21,834 nt of DNA from an uncultured bacterium (GCA_905215755.1 CAJMRE010000032.1:1-21834), one strand, 5' to 3'. Numbered from the stretch's first letter, positions 6,840 through 15,254 are shown. A program made the numbers and translations. The notes: generated by a model not told the origin, from the sequence alone.

Positions 6840-9800
6840 TACCGTCACCCTTGCCGCGCTTGGTCAGCACGAAGACGGCGATGAGCGCGAGGCCAATCAC
6901 GCCGGCGGCGATGCCAACGATGGCGAGCGGATTGGTGCCAGTCTCCTGCTCGGAAGCACTAGAGGACTTCTTAGCAGTGGTCGTGGAAACAGCACCCGTA
7001 TCGGACTTGGAATCGGACTTCTTGTCGGACGTGCCGTCCTTCCTGTCAGACTTCTTGTCAGACTTCTTCTCGTCCTTCTTATCGGACTTATCGGAGTCCT
7101 TCTTGTCGGACTTGTTGTCCCTGGTCTCGGTCTTGGTCGACACCGTCGTCTTGGTCACCGGCTTCTGGCCCGGGGCAATAACGCCGCCCTTCGAGCCGGA
7201 GCCAGAACCAGCGCCAGCGCCAGTGCCGGAACCAGTACCGGTACTAGAACCGCCGCCGCCATTCGAACCAACGCCACCGTTGCCACCATTAGCGCCAGAA
7301 CCGCCATTACCGCCAGGGTTAACGGCATTCTTGGTCCACTTGGCATACAACGTCAGGTCGGCCGTCACCGGCGTACTGAAGTCATACGCCTGCGCGCAAG
7401 TCTCATCGGTATACCAACCGCCGAAAGTGTAGCCATCGCGCGTCGGATCGGCTGGCTTGACCAGCTTGCCATCGGCCGTAGCAACAAACTTAGTATTGCA
7501 AGCAGACCCGCCGTTGGAATTAAAGACAACCGTCCAAGACTCAACGGCCCCAAGCTTGAACAGCGTGCCCGAGTCATTGATGTAGTACAGGTTGCCAGAT
7601 GCATCGGCAATGACCGGAGAGTCACAGTGCTGGTAATGGCCAGCCGCATCATAAATCTGCGTCGCCTCTGCATCACCGAGCGTATAGCGATACACGCCAC
7701 CACCAGCAGAGTAGTTGACGTAATCCTTGCTATCCGCGCTGTTAACGGTGAAGTACACATAGGTCTTGCCACCCTGAACACTCACCAGCGGAGTAGCAGC
7801 AATACCGTTAAATCCGGCCGGCAGTTCTTTACCGTCAGCAGCGGTGACCATCGTGGTCTTACCGGTCTTCAGATTATAGAGAGCCAGAGCAGAGCCAGTA
7901 GCCGTCTGTCCGCCGACAATCAAGTTTTCGCCAGCCACCGCCGGTGCGCTCATGTTATTAGTAAGACCCAGGTCGACCGTCTTCTGCTCGCTCAGTACGC
8001 CCTTCGCCGAAAGCGAAATCACATGGAGCTTTCCATCGTGCGTCATCTGATAGAAGGTGGAACCATTGGACGGATCGGCGACACAGTCGGCGTTCGCGAG
8101 AGCGCCGAGCTTCATGGTCGAAACGACATCGCCCGTCGTCTTATCAATGCACTTAAGCGTGCCCGCGCTCGTAGGAACGATGGCATACTTATCCGTCAAA
8201 GCCGCACCAGTCCAGTAATAACCCTCGGAAGCGTCAATGTTCTGCCAAGAAACTTCGCCCGTGGCAATCTTAATGCGCATAAAGGAGCCGTTGCCGTAGG
8301 TCGCGTTGTAATTCTCGTCATACGAAATATCGACCGTACCAACATAGACGTACTCGCCGTCCGAAACGACGGTGCAGGAGCTCTGCGTCAAGTCCGTCAA
8401 ACCGGGCGTCAGCCACTTGCAGATCAGCTTGTCTGCAGTAATCGCCTGGACCGCACCGCCGTTGAGCGGAACGATGATAAGGCCATTGGTGTAGATCGGA
8501 CGAGAGGTATAACTCACCTTGGAGGCAAGCGGCGCAGAGGCAACCTTTTTGCCCGTGGACGAATCGATCTTAATGAGCTCGTTCTCGGTCGCGATGTACA
8601 CAAAGCCGTTAGCGATGACAGGCTCGCTGCAGTTGGCATACTGCTGACCAGACTCGGCCTTCCAATCGAAGGCCCACTTAAGACCGGCGGCCTGCGCAGG
8701 CGTCTTGGCATCCGTTACGGTCGAACCGTTGCCACTGTTGCCGTAGCCGGCCCACTCGGCATCCCAATCAGGAGTCGTCGCGCTCGGGTCCACGACAATC
8801 TTGTCGGGATCGGGCATGGCCGAATCGTCGGTGGTATAGGCAAGCGTAACCTTATCGCCGCTCTTGAGCGTAATCTGATTGGCGCAGAGTAAGGAGGGCT
8901 CTCCGTTGATATACAGGTGCCAATATTTATTGGTCGCAGCATCCCAGGCATACGGCTTGTGATCGAACGGCGAGTTGATGGAATTGAGGAACCAGTACTC
9001 ACCACTCTGGGAGCCGTTGTACGTAACGCCCTTGGCCTTCAGGACCGTCTCAATAAGGTTCTGAGCCATAGAGCCCTCGGGCAGGGAAACATTGCTTGCC
9101 GAGCCCCAGCGAGTATTGTTGCCGTTGACATCGGGACCGATAACATCGACAGACCCAAGAACCTGGCCAGGAAGGGCATCGGCGTCAGCACCATACATAA
9201 AGGTGACGGCATCGCCCTCTTGGAGCTCATAGGCACCGGCGCCAACGTCGGCGAACTTGCCATTTACATAGAAGCGCCAATAGCTATTAGTCGCAGCATC
9301 CCAGCCATAGGACTTACTATCGAACGGCGAAGTAATGCCGTTGAGGAACCAGCCCCAAGACGATTCGCCAGCATCGAGAGTAAGACCGGTCTGCTCAAGG
9401 AGATCCTTGGCAGTAGAGCCCGCCTTGAGACTCGTCTGGCCCGTCGAAGCCCAAACCTGCTGCTTGCCGTCCTTGTCCTTACCAAGGACCTGAACGGAAG
9501 CATGGACGGAATCGGACGGCAACTTATCGCCCCAGCCACCGTAGAACCACGTAACGGTATCGCCAGCATGAATGGTGACATTGTCTGCCGTGTAGTCGCT
9601 CGACTTGCCGTTGATGAACAGCTGCCAATAGGTCGAATAATCTTGGGGCGTACCCAGCTCAACACCGTTGTACTTAAGGCTCAGAATGAAGGAGCCAGCA
9701 GCAACGGCGTCGATGTCATTCGCCTCAAGCGCGACCTTCGTAAGGTCAAGTGCGCTCGAACCGGACGTCACCACATACTGCGCGTTATCGACCCAAGTCT

Positions 9801-10656
9801 GAGTCTTGCCCTGGGCATCGCGACCAATGACGGTCACATTTGCGGCAACCTGGTCCTTAACGACAGGGGACGCGCTACCAGCCGTATAGGCAAACTCAAC
9901 CTTCTGCCCCTGGGTGAGCTTAACGCTGCTCGCGCCAACCGAGGAAGACGCACCGTCGACGAACAGCTGCCAGAAGGCATAAGTCGTCGGATCGAAGGCA
10001 AGCGTACGGCCATCGCTCGGGGATGTGATGCTTTTGAGGTAGAAACCGTATGCCGTGTTCGGATCGTAGTCTGCCTTGAAGCCCGTCTTCTGCTGCAGCT
10101 TAACGAAGGCATCCGCAGCCGTCGCGCCCTCGTCGAGCTTGAGCTGCGTGGGTGCCACCCAGGTCTGAGCCTTGCCGTCGGCATCGGTGCCGATAATCGA
10201 GAACGAGACCTCGACTTGCTTCTTGGCGACATCGCCGGTTTCTGTCGGGTTCTCTGTCTGAACGGCAGCCGCGGCGGCAGATCCTGCTTGGCCAGCGGAT
10301 GCCGCTGAAGACTGCTCGCTCGCGGCAGGGCTCTCCCCCGTCGCCGAGCCTTCGTCGCCAGTTGCTGCCTTTGATGCGGCGGCACTAGCTGCAGGCGCGC
10401 TCCCAGAATCCGAAACCTCGGCGCCGCTCTGCTCAGCGGCACCGCCCGCAAGCGCTGCGTCCTCGCCCGGCGTCGTAGCCTGAGCCACAGCCTCGGCAAT
10501 GCCCTCGGCGCCCTCGGCCCACAGCTGAGCCGGCGTGGTGCTGAAGGCCATCGCGAAGGCCAGGAATGCCACCAGGCAGCGCTTTGCCACGCCGCGCGCG
10601 ATTACGCCACGGCGACGAAGCGAGGCACGCTGGCACTCGTCCTCAAACATATCCAT
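6829..10656 (-). CDS. surface protein with four DUF4430 domains, beta-propeller and InlB-type repeat, 1275 aa
   Basis: Order along the protein: a signal peptide (hydrophobic about residues 27-45, cut near LWA), an Ala/Ser/Glu-rich linker to about 145, then four DUF4430 domains at about 148-258, 272-376, 385-491 and 500-611. Each has the YW.L(F/Y).NG core, for example STYWQLFING and NKYWHLYING. A PQQ/WD-like beta-propeller covers about 636-1037, with repeated 'VYIAT..ELIKIDSSTGK'-type blades. An InlB-type (Flg_new) repeat at about 1042-1107 ends in LTLYAKW. Gly-rich and Lys/Ser/Asp-rich wall-spanning linkers follow. A C-terminal membrane helix (about 1243-1264) has a basic tail KRGKG, and the preceding QETGT is not a classic LPXTG. 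DUF4430 is transcobalamin-like, so corrinoid binding is inferred and supported by the upstream cobalamin riboswitch. ATG 10656 (AGGAG 4 nt away) or ATG 10650 (10 nt away) are both possible starts; the frame upstream to 10800 is leader. Confidence 0.88.
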   Translation of the reverse strand: MDMFEDECQRASLRRRGVIARGVAKRCLVAFLAFAMAFSTTPAQLWAEGAEGIAEAVAQATTPGEDAALAGGAAEQSGAEVSDSGSAPAASAAASKAATGDEGSATGESPAASEQSSAASAGQAGSAAAAAVQTENPTETGDVAKKQVEVSFSIIGTDADGKAQTWVAPTQLKLDEGATAADAFVKLQQKTGFKADYDPNTAYGFYLKSITSPSDGRTLAFDPTTYAFWQLFVDGASSSVGASSVKLTQGQKVEFAYTAGSASPVVKDQVAANVTVIGRDAQGKTQTWVDNAQYVVTSGSSALDLTKVALEANDIDAVAAGSFILSLKYNGVELGTPQDYSTYWQLFINGKSSDYTADNVTIHAGDTVTWFYGGWGDKLPSDSVHASVQVLGKDKDGKQQVWASTGQTSLKAGSTAKDLLEQTGLTLDAGESSWGWFLNGITSPFDSKSYGWDAATNSYWRFYVNGKFADVGAGAYELQEGDAVTFMYGADADALPGQVLGSVDVIGPDVNGNNTRWGSASNVSLPEGSMAQNLIETVLKAKGVTYNGSQSGEYWFLNSINSPFDHKPYAWDAATNKYWHLYINGEPSLLCANQITLKSGDKVTLAYTTDDSAMPDPDKIVVDPSATTPDWDAEWAGYGNSGNGSTVTDAKTPAQAAGLKWAFDWKAESGQQYANCSEPVIANGFVYIATENELIKIDSSTGKKVASAPLASKVSYTSRPIYTNGLIIVPLNGGAVQAITADKLICKWLTPGLTDLTQSSCTVVSDGEYVYVGTVDISYDENYNATYGNGSFMRIKIATGEVSWQNIDASEGYYWTGAALTDKYAIVPTSAGTLKCIDKTTGDVVSTMKLGALANADCVADPSNGSTFYQMTHDGKLHVISLSAKGVLSEQKTVDLGLTNNMSAPAVAGENLIVGGQTATGSALALYNLKTGKTTMVTAADGKELPAGFNGIAATPLVSVQGGKTYVYFTVNSADSKDYVNYSAGGGVYRYTLGDAEATQIYDAAGHYQHCDSPVIADASGNLYYINDSGTLFKLGAVESWTVVFNSNGGSACNTKFVATADGKLVKPADPTRDGYTFGGWYTDETCAQAYDFSTPVTADLTLYAKWTKNAVNPGGNGGSGANGGNGGVGSNGGGGSSTGTGSGTGAGAGSGSGSKGGVIAPGQKPVTKTTVSTKTETRDNKSDKKDSDKSDKKDEKKSDKKSDRKDGTSDKKSDSKSDTGAVSTTTAKKSSSASEQETGTNPLAIVGIAAGVIGLALIAVFVLTKRGKGDGNAR

Positions 10657-10803
10657 TTGTCTCCTATTGTCTGTACTTGGAGCGTTGCCTTGAAGCTGCC
10701 CCACGTCATCGCGCATGTTGCGCCCGAGTTCCCCCATCGGGGTCCCCCTTCCCTCCAGAGCCCTATGCACACCGGCGGCATACGCCGCAGCCGCATGCAA
10801 GAT

Positions 10804-10978
10804 GGGAGGCGATCCGACTTAACCTTAACGGCTCAGGCGCGCCGTCCGATCTGCGACGCGAACATCCCGAGCCAAGAGGAATTACGGTTACTGGTACAGC
10901 CGGGGACTTGCACCCCGATTCCCCCAAACGCGCAGGAAAACCGCGCATTCGTGCGTCTCCGCACCACCATCTAGGCCA
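10804..10978 (-). ncRNA. cobalamin riboswitch in the leader of the DUF4430 operon
   Basis: Read on the minus strand, the central core is GGAATCGGGGTGCAAGTCCC (10921 downward) followed by CGGCTGTACCAGTAACCGTAA. This fits the family pattern GGGAA..GGTGnAAnTCC..GCnG.CC.G.nACnGTnA. About 60 nt further on, AAGTCGGATCGCCTCCC (10820-10804) fits the B12 box AGYCAGGAGACCTGCC at most conserved positions. An upstream GTGCG/CGCAC stem (10967-10951) fits the early paired region. The aptamer ends about 150 nt before the start codon at 10656. I see no T-rich terminator in that stretch, so control by hiding the AGGAG ribosome site is more likely than attenuation. B12 binding would be expected to turn the two DUF4430 genes off. 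Edges are approximate. Confidence 0.85.
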
Positions 10979-10981
10979 TCG

Positions 10982-11010
10982 ATTAAAACCGTCAATATGC
11001 TATCACGCAA
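10982..11010 (-). promoter_or_regulatory. candidate promoter of the riboswitch-DUF4430 operon
   Basis: On the minus strand TTGCGT (11010-11005) and TTTAAT (10987-10982) are separated by exactly 17 nt; the -10 matches TATAAT at 5 of 6 positions. Transcription would start at about 10975, right at the beginning of the riboswitch aptamer. Confidence 0.55.
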
Positions 11011-11036
11011 AAGGGCCTCGCACGCAGGCGAAGCCC
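11009..11036 (-). terminator. rho-independent terminator after the AarF-like gene
   Basis: On the minus strand GGGCTTCGC (11036-11028) pairs with GCGAGGCCC (11021-11013), with one U-G pair, and then TTTT. It lies about 50 nt past the stop at 11088 and separates the AarF-like unit from the riboswitch operon, whose -35 box it touches. Confidence 0.78.
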
Positions 11037-11087
11037 AAGGTAAAAGCTATTGTTTGCGAAAGGAAAATGCGGTGACGGTCGCAGCCT

Positions 11088-12851
11088 CTAGCGCTTGCCG
11101 CCGTGGCTGTTGAGCCAGATATTGCGGCCCAGCATAAGCGCCAGCACCAGCGCGCTCACGTAGCCCATAAAGCCAATGACCGGGATACCAAACACAACCG
11201 GCTCGATGCGCGCGTAGTACACCACCGACGAACCGATAAACAAGCCGGCGATAACAATAGCCATCGACATGCGGTCGATAATTCCACCCAGCTGTCGCAG
11301 CGCCTTATCGCTGCTCATGATCTGCGTGTTCACCTTAAGCTGGCCGCGTGTGAGCATGCGCGAAGCCAAGCCCAGATACTCGGCCGCCTCGAGCGAGCCC
11401 TTCGCCGCGCGATAACTGCTCGCTGCAAAGTCGCGGCTCATCTCGCGCATGCGGGCGTAGGTGCTCTTCTCGTTTTTGATGTGCGTCTGGATGATCTGGA
11501 TCATGTTGACGTTGGGCATGTACTCGGTCAACAGGCCCTCGAGCGTCACCATGCCGCGGGCGAACATCGTCACCACGCTCGGCAGCTCAACGTCATTTTT
11601 GCGCGCGAGGTTTAACAGCGAAGTCAAAAACTCGCCGATATCTAGGTCCTTAAGGTCAAGGCCCGCAAAGTCAGCCACGATAAAGTCCAAATCGGACAAA
11701 AAGGCCGAATGATCGAGCTCAGCCGAGTCGCCACGCGTCACGGCGAAGCGCATGAGCGAATCCTTGAGCTTGGGCACGTCGCCCTCGGCCACGGCGAAAA
11801 TCATGTCCTTGACGATACCGCGGTCGTGGCTCGACATGCGTCCGACCATACCCAAGTCGATAAAGTAAACGATACCGTCTTTGAGGATGATGTTTCCCGC
11901 ATGCGGGTCAGCATGGAAAAAGCCGTCATCAAGCACCTGCGTCGAGTAGTCCTCGACGATTGCGGCACCGATCTTTTCCAAGTCATAGCCCTCGGCCACC
12001 AAGCGTTCAGGATCGGCGATCGAAATGCCGTCGACGTAGTCCATAACCACCACGTGTTCGGTGCACAGGTCCAGATAGGATTTAGGGCACGTCACGCCAT
12101 GAACGCTCTTATGGAACTCGTAGAAGTCGTTGAGGTTTTTGGCCTCGGCCAAAAAGTTGGTCTCCTCGCGAAACGAGGTCCACAGCTCCTCGACCACGCC
12201 GTGCAGGTCAACGAATTGATCGGTGTTGACGAACTTGGAAACGATACGCACCACCGAGCGGATGATATCGATGTCCTGCGCCATAACCTGCTGCGCACCG
12301 GGGCGCTGCACCTTGACGGCCACGTCCTCGCCCGTCACCAGACGAGCGCGGTGCACCTGCGCGAGCGACGCGCTACCGAGCGGGTTGGGGTCGATCGCAT
12401 CGAACATCTCCCCCAGGCGCAGGCCGTATTCTTCTTCCAGACAGCTGAGTACGACCTCGTACGGCACCGGCTCCACGTCGGAGCGCAGACGACGCAGCTC
12501 GTCGCAAAAGCGCTGCGGCAGAATCTCGGACCGGTTGGCCAAAATCTGCCCCATCTTGACGAACATGGGGCCGAGTTCCTCGAGCAGGCGGCGCAAACGA
12601 ACCGGCGTGAGGTTATCCCACACGCGGTACTTTTTGACCAGGCGTACAATCTGCCCAATGCGTTCGCGACGACCCGCCGGCGTGAGCTGGTATTCCTCGT
12701 CCGGCGCCATCGCGTCGGGCTCCTCGGGCACCATATCGACGGCGCGCGGCTTCTTGCGAGCGCCCGAGACGGCGGCGTCGACCTCATCGACAACCGCCGC
12801 CTCGTCACCCAAGGGATCTAGATTGTTGTAATCGGTGGTGGAATCTGCCAT
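11088..12851 (-). CDS. AarF/UbiB-family (ABC1) kinase-like protein, 587 aa
   Basis: This is an atypical protein-kinase-like protein of the ABC1/UbiB/AarF family, which in other bacteria supports quinone or lipid metabolism. Family marks are in order: the KxGQ motif in FVKMGQILANRSE (about residues 97-109), the Ala-rich loop GSASLAQVHRA (159-169) in place of a P-loop, the lysine strand VAVKVQRP (K180), EETNF (229-233), the catalytic HADPHAGN (313-320) and the metal-binding IDLG (331-334). Two hydrophobic helices near the C-terminus (about 525-545 and 550-572) predict membrane anchoring. The N-terminal 60 residues are acidic and disordered-looking. It starts 8 nt after the phasin-like gene with no clear ribosome site, so coupled translation is likely. 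Its substrate is not evident here. Confidence 0.92.
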   Translation of the reverse strand: MADSTTDYNNLDPLGDEAAVVDEVDAAVSGARKKPRAVDMVPEEPDAMAPDEEYQLTPAGRRERIGQIVRLVKKYRVWDNLTPVRLRRLLEELGPMFVKMGQILANRSEILPQRFCDELRRLRSDVEPVPYEVVLSCLEEEYGLRLGEMFDAIDPNPLGSASLAQVHRARLVTGEDVAVKVQRPGAQQVMAQDIDIIRSVVRIVSKFVNTDQFVDLHGVVEELWTSFREETNFLAEAKNLNDFYEFHKSVHGVTCPKSYLDLCTEHVVVMDYVDGISIADPERLVAEGYDLEKIGAAIVEDYSTQVLDDGFFHADPHAGNIILKDGIVYFIDLGMVGRMSSHDRGIVKDMIFAVAEGDVPKLKDSLMRFAVTRGDSAELDHSAFLSDLDFIVADFAGLDLKDLDIGEFLTSLLNLARKNDVELPSVVTMFARGMVTLEGLLTEYMPNVNMIQIIQTHIKNEKSTYARMREMSRDFAASSYRAAKGSLEAAEYLGLASRMLTRGQLKVNTQIMSSDKALRQLGGIIDRMSMAIVIAGLFIGSSVVYYARIEPVVFGIPVIGFMGYVSALVLALMLGRNIWLNSHGGKR

Positions 12852-12859
12852 CTGCGCTG

Positions 12860-13276
12860 CTACTCGGCCTCTTCGGTATCCTTCGCATCGTCGGGCTCAA
12901 CGGACTCGACGGGCACCGAGGTCACGTTGTCCTCGACCGAATCGACGATGTCGCGCACATGGGCCAGGAAGGCAGTGCGCTCGGGAGCGGTCATGACGCG
13001 GACGCGGGCAAGGATAAGCTCGTCAAGCACGCGCTGGGCCGCGGTCTCGCCCTGCATGCCCAGACGCTCGGTCAGGTCGGAGATGGTGCCACCGGCCTGC
13101 TCGAACATATCGGACACGCTGCGGGCGATATCGGGGGTGGCGGTGTCCTTGCGGACCTGCTCGCCCTTGGTGTTAAGGTCGTCGAGGACCTTCTTGCCGC
13201 CTTCGACAGCAACGGCGGCAGCGCCAAAGCCAACGTTGATGGCGCCGTTAACAAGCTGATCGAGTTTCATAACCAT
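12860..13276 (-). CDS. phasin-like coiled-coil protein, 138 aa
   Basis: This is a small, mostly helical protein that begins with an amphipathic or hydrophobic stretch (LVNGAINVGFGAAAVAVEGG, about residues 8-27). A charged helical region follows (KKVLDDLNTKGEQV, SVSDMFEQAGG, TISDLTERLG), with an acidic tail ending DTEEAE. The pattern resembles PhaF/PhaI-type phasins or apolipoprotein-like proteins that coat granules or membranes, but identity is only by pattern. ATG 13276 is chosen because GGAG lies 6 nt upstream; ATG 13288 sits upstream of that ribosome site. It is 8 nt from the AarF-like gene, and pairing of a phasin-like protein with an ABC1 kinase suggests a shared lipid or membrane role. 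A possible promoter (TTGTCG, 18 nt, TACAAG) lies in the gap upstream. Confidence 0.75.
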   Translation of the reverse strand: MVMKLDQLVNGAINVGFGAAAVAVEGGKKVLDDLNTKGEQVRKDTATPDIARSVSDMFEQAGGTISDLTERLGMQGETAAQRVLDELILARVRVMTAPERTAFLAHVRDIVDSVEDNVTSVPVESVEPDDAKDTEEAE

Positions 13277-13375
13277 GGTTGTCTCCAATCATAAACAACT
13301 GCATTGGCGTTCTTGTACCCAAGATCGAGTGAAAGCGACAAAGCGTTTTAGCGCTATTCGATCGACGGGAAATCC

Positions 13376-14899
13376 CTACCTCACGTTGTCGTTCATCGCG
13401 AAAGAGTTCTTCATGGCGCAGCTCGTGGTGTAGAGCACCTTGCCCAGTAGAGCATCGGTCTCCACACGAACACACTCGGCAAAGGCCTCATTGGCGCGTG
13501 CAAGCTCGGCAGGCACCTCGGCCTCAGGCAGAGCGGCTACGGTAGCATCGACGTCATGGATCTGCTTGTGGCCCATGCCACCGACCTTCTCCTGGTAGTC
13601 CTCCACAGCGCGGCCGCACTCATGGAAACGGACGTCAGCCAGGGCGCCGATCAGGCGGTTGGCCCAGTAGAAGTTTTCGGACGTCACGCGAGCCTGCGTG
13701 TCGGCATAGTACTCGGGCATGGTCTCGACGTTGGCGTACAGCGGAACCAGCGCGTTAAACGAGTTGGAACCAAAGGCCATCCACTGCACGGCGCGATACG
13801 CCGGCTGCGCATAGGGGCGCAGCTGCAGCACGGCGAGCTGGCTGTTGCGGTTGATGCCGATGGGGCGATAAGCGCCACGCGTGGCGGGCGTGCCCTTGCT
13901 GCCGTAGCAGTCGTACTCCGTGCCCTGGTAGTGGCTCGAAAGCACGTACTTAATGTCCTCGATGGTCACCTTGCGCTCGGGCACGCGGCTCCAGGGGATA
14001 TCGTCGCTCTCGGGCGTGTAGTCGGCGTCGGGGCCATCCCACACGTCACTGGGGTTGAGGCAGCGCTGCATGTACCAGGCGCGCGGCGTGTTGTAGACAT
14101 GGTCGCTGTCGCTGTGCGAGCCAAAGGCCTCGCGCGGGTTAAAGACCGCAGCCGGACCGTCGCCCTCAACGCCCAGCGTCAGGTCCAAATGCCACTCGGC
14201 CATCCAGGAGCGCAGGTCGGCGGAGCACATGTGGTCGGCCTGGGCGCCCTCGGCGTCATCCAGGTCAAAGCTGTCGATACCCAGCTGGTTGGGCATGGTC
14301 ACATAGGCGTCGTCAGGCACGCGCTTTGCGATCCAATGGTGACCGCCGATGGTCTCGAGCCACCAGATCTCGTCCACATCACTAAAGGCGATGCCGTTGT
14401 TCTCGTAGGTGCCGTAGCGCTCGAGCAGGTCGCCCAGGATACGAACGCCGTCGCGGGCGGACTTGGCGTACGGCAGGACCAGGGTCACCATGTCCTCCTC
14501 GCCCAGGCCACCGGGCTGTGCCGGAACGTATCCATCCTCGCCTTCGTTGCCCCTAGCGGGCACGTAGTCCACAAGCGGGTCGGCGCCGCGGACGCGCTCG
14601 TTGGTGGTGAGCGTCTCGGTTGCGGACATGCCAACATTGAGCTCGTTGAATCCGGCCTCGGCCCAAATACCGTGACCGGGAACGACGTCGGGGACGCTCG
14701 TGTAGCGCATGGGATTGTCGGGCAACTCAACGGTCAGGTGGCTCAGGACGCTCGTGTAGACACGCGGCTGCTCGTCGGGATGCACCACGCGCATGCGCTT
14801 GGGCTCAAACACCCCGTTGGACGAGTCCTCGTTGCGGGCGACCAGCGTCGACCCGTCGTAGCTCGCGTTCTTACCAACCAAAATCGTTGTGCACGGCAT
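13376..14899 (-). CDS. C69 family dipeptidase (PepD-like), 507 aa
   Basis: This is an N-terminal-nucleophile peptidase that cleaves dipeptides, probably to supply amino acids. The N-terminus MPCTTILVGKNASYDGSTL is diagnostic: Cys3 should become the catalytic N-terminal residue after processing, and VARNEDS follows as in other C69 enzymes. Further family features are GINRNSQLAVLQLRP and a Trp-rich middle part (DEIWWLETIGGHHWIAKRVP). No signal peptide is seen, so it acts in the cytoplasm. ATG 14899 is chosen because AAGGAGG is exactly 6 nt upstream; the ATG at 14905 directly abuts that site and cannot be used. The length is normal for the family. The gene is single; only a weak hairpin follows it, so read-through into the phasin-like gene is possible. 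Confidence 0.93.
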   Translation of the reverse strand: MPCTTILVGKNASYDGSTLVARNEDSSNGVFEPKRMRVVHPDEQPRVYTSVLSHLTVELPDNPMRYTSVPDVVPGHGIWAEAGFNELNVGMSATETLTTNERVRGADPLVDYVPARGNEGEDGYVPAQPGGLGEEDMVTLVLPYAKSARDGVRILGDLLERYGTYENNGIAFSDVDEIWWLETIGGHHWIAKRVPDDAYVTMPNQLGIDSFDLDDAEGAQADHMCSADLRSWMAEWHLDLTLGVEGDGPAAVFNPREAFGSHSDSDHVYNTPRAWYMQRCLNPSDVWDGPDADYTPESDDIPWSRVPERKVTIEDIKYVLSSHYQGTEYDCYGSKGTPATRGAYRPIGINRNSQLAVLQLRPYAQPAYRAVQWMAFGSNSFNALVPLYANVETMPEYYADTQARVTSENFYWANRLIGALADVRFHECGRAVEDYQEKVGGMGHKQIHDVDATVAALPEAEVPAELARANEAFAECVRVETDALLGKVLYTTSCAMKNSFAMNDNVR

Positions 14900-14985
14900 G
14901 CGCATCCTCCTTGAGCGAAGAAATCAAACGGCAACAGTGTATCGCTTCGACGCAAAAAGGGCGAAACCACGGCCTCGGCAGCCCC

Positions 14986-15217
14986 CGTGGTCAAAAAATG
15001 CCAAATATGAGTACTGTCACCAATTTAGTGGCAGCAAATTTCCCTGTAACGAGTGCCGAAAATCCCCATTTGCCCAAAAGCAAGACAACGTTATTCCCCA
15101 TAAGTTCAATAAAATAGGCTTCCTAACGATAATGGATACCGTTAGGAAGCCAAAAAGACGTAAGACATATGTGACTATCTTGGCAACAGTACTCATATTT
15201 GGCATTGTTTGACCACG
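14986..15217. repeat. palindromic MITE/REP-like element with 44-bp terminal inverted repeats
   Basis: The left end (14986-15029) and the reverse complement of the right end (15174-15217) match at about 39 of 44 bases. Both begin CGTGGTCAAA and contain AATGCCAAATATGAGTACTG. A second, perfect inverted repeat sits inside: GGCTTCCTAACG (15117-15128) with CGTTAGGAAGCC (15140-15151). On the minus strand that inner hairpin is followed by TATTTTATT, so it may also end folD transcription. The region is much more AT-rich than its neighbours. No transposase is present, and no clear target-site duplication is visible (CGTGG occurs near both edges). Both ends spell MPNMSTV if translated inward, but neither frame has a ribosome site. 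It fills most of the 355-nt gap between folD and the dipeptidase gene. Confidence 0.7.
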
Positions 15218-15254
15218 TGGTATATAGCTAACCCCCTCAAACAGCCCAAAACGC

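Noticed and set aside
6622..10308. Long plus-strand open frames (756 aa and 463 aa) opposite the DUF4430 genes
   Set aside because: They are Arg/Ile-rich without recognisable domains or ribosome sites and lie exactly antisense to a gene with clear domains; they arise from codon bias.
10657..10800. N-terminal extension of the large DUF4430 protein up to 10800
   Set aside because: It would translate the riboswitch leader; the signal peptide and AGGAG site place the start at 10656 or 10650.
11709..12821. 370-aa plus-strand frame opposite the AarF-like gene
   Set aside because: Antisense shadow, rich in His, Val and Arg, with no motif; the opposite strand has all ABC1 kinase motifs.
13556..14914. 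452-aa plus-strand frame opposite the C69 dipeptidase
   Set aside because: Antisense shadow without domain signs; the minus-strand gene has an ideal ribosome site and the catalytic Cys N-terminus.
14967..14990. CCACGG...CCGTGG hairpin next to the palindromic element as a terminator
   Set aside because: On the minus strand it points toward the start of the dipeptidase gene and the T-run is separated by GC bases, so the evidence is too weak for a call.
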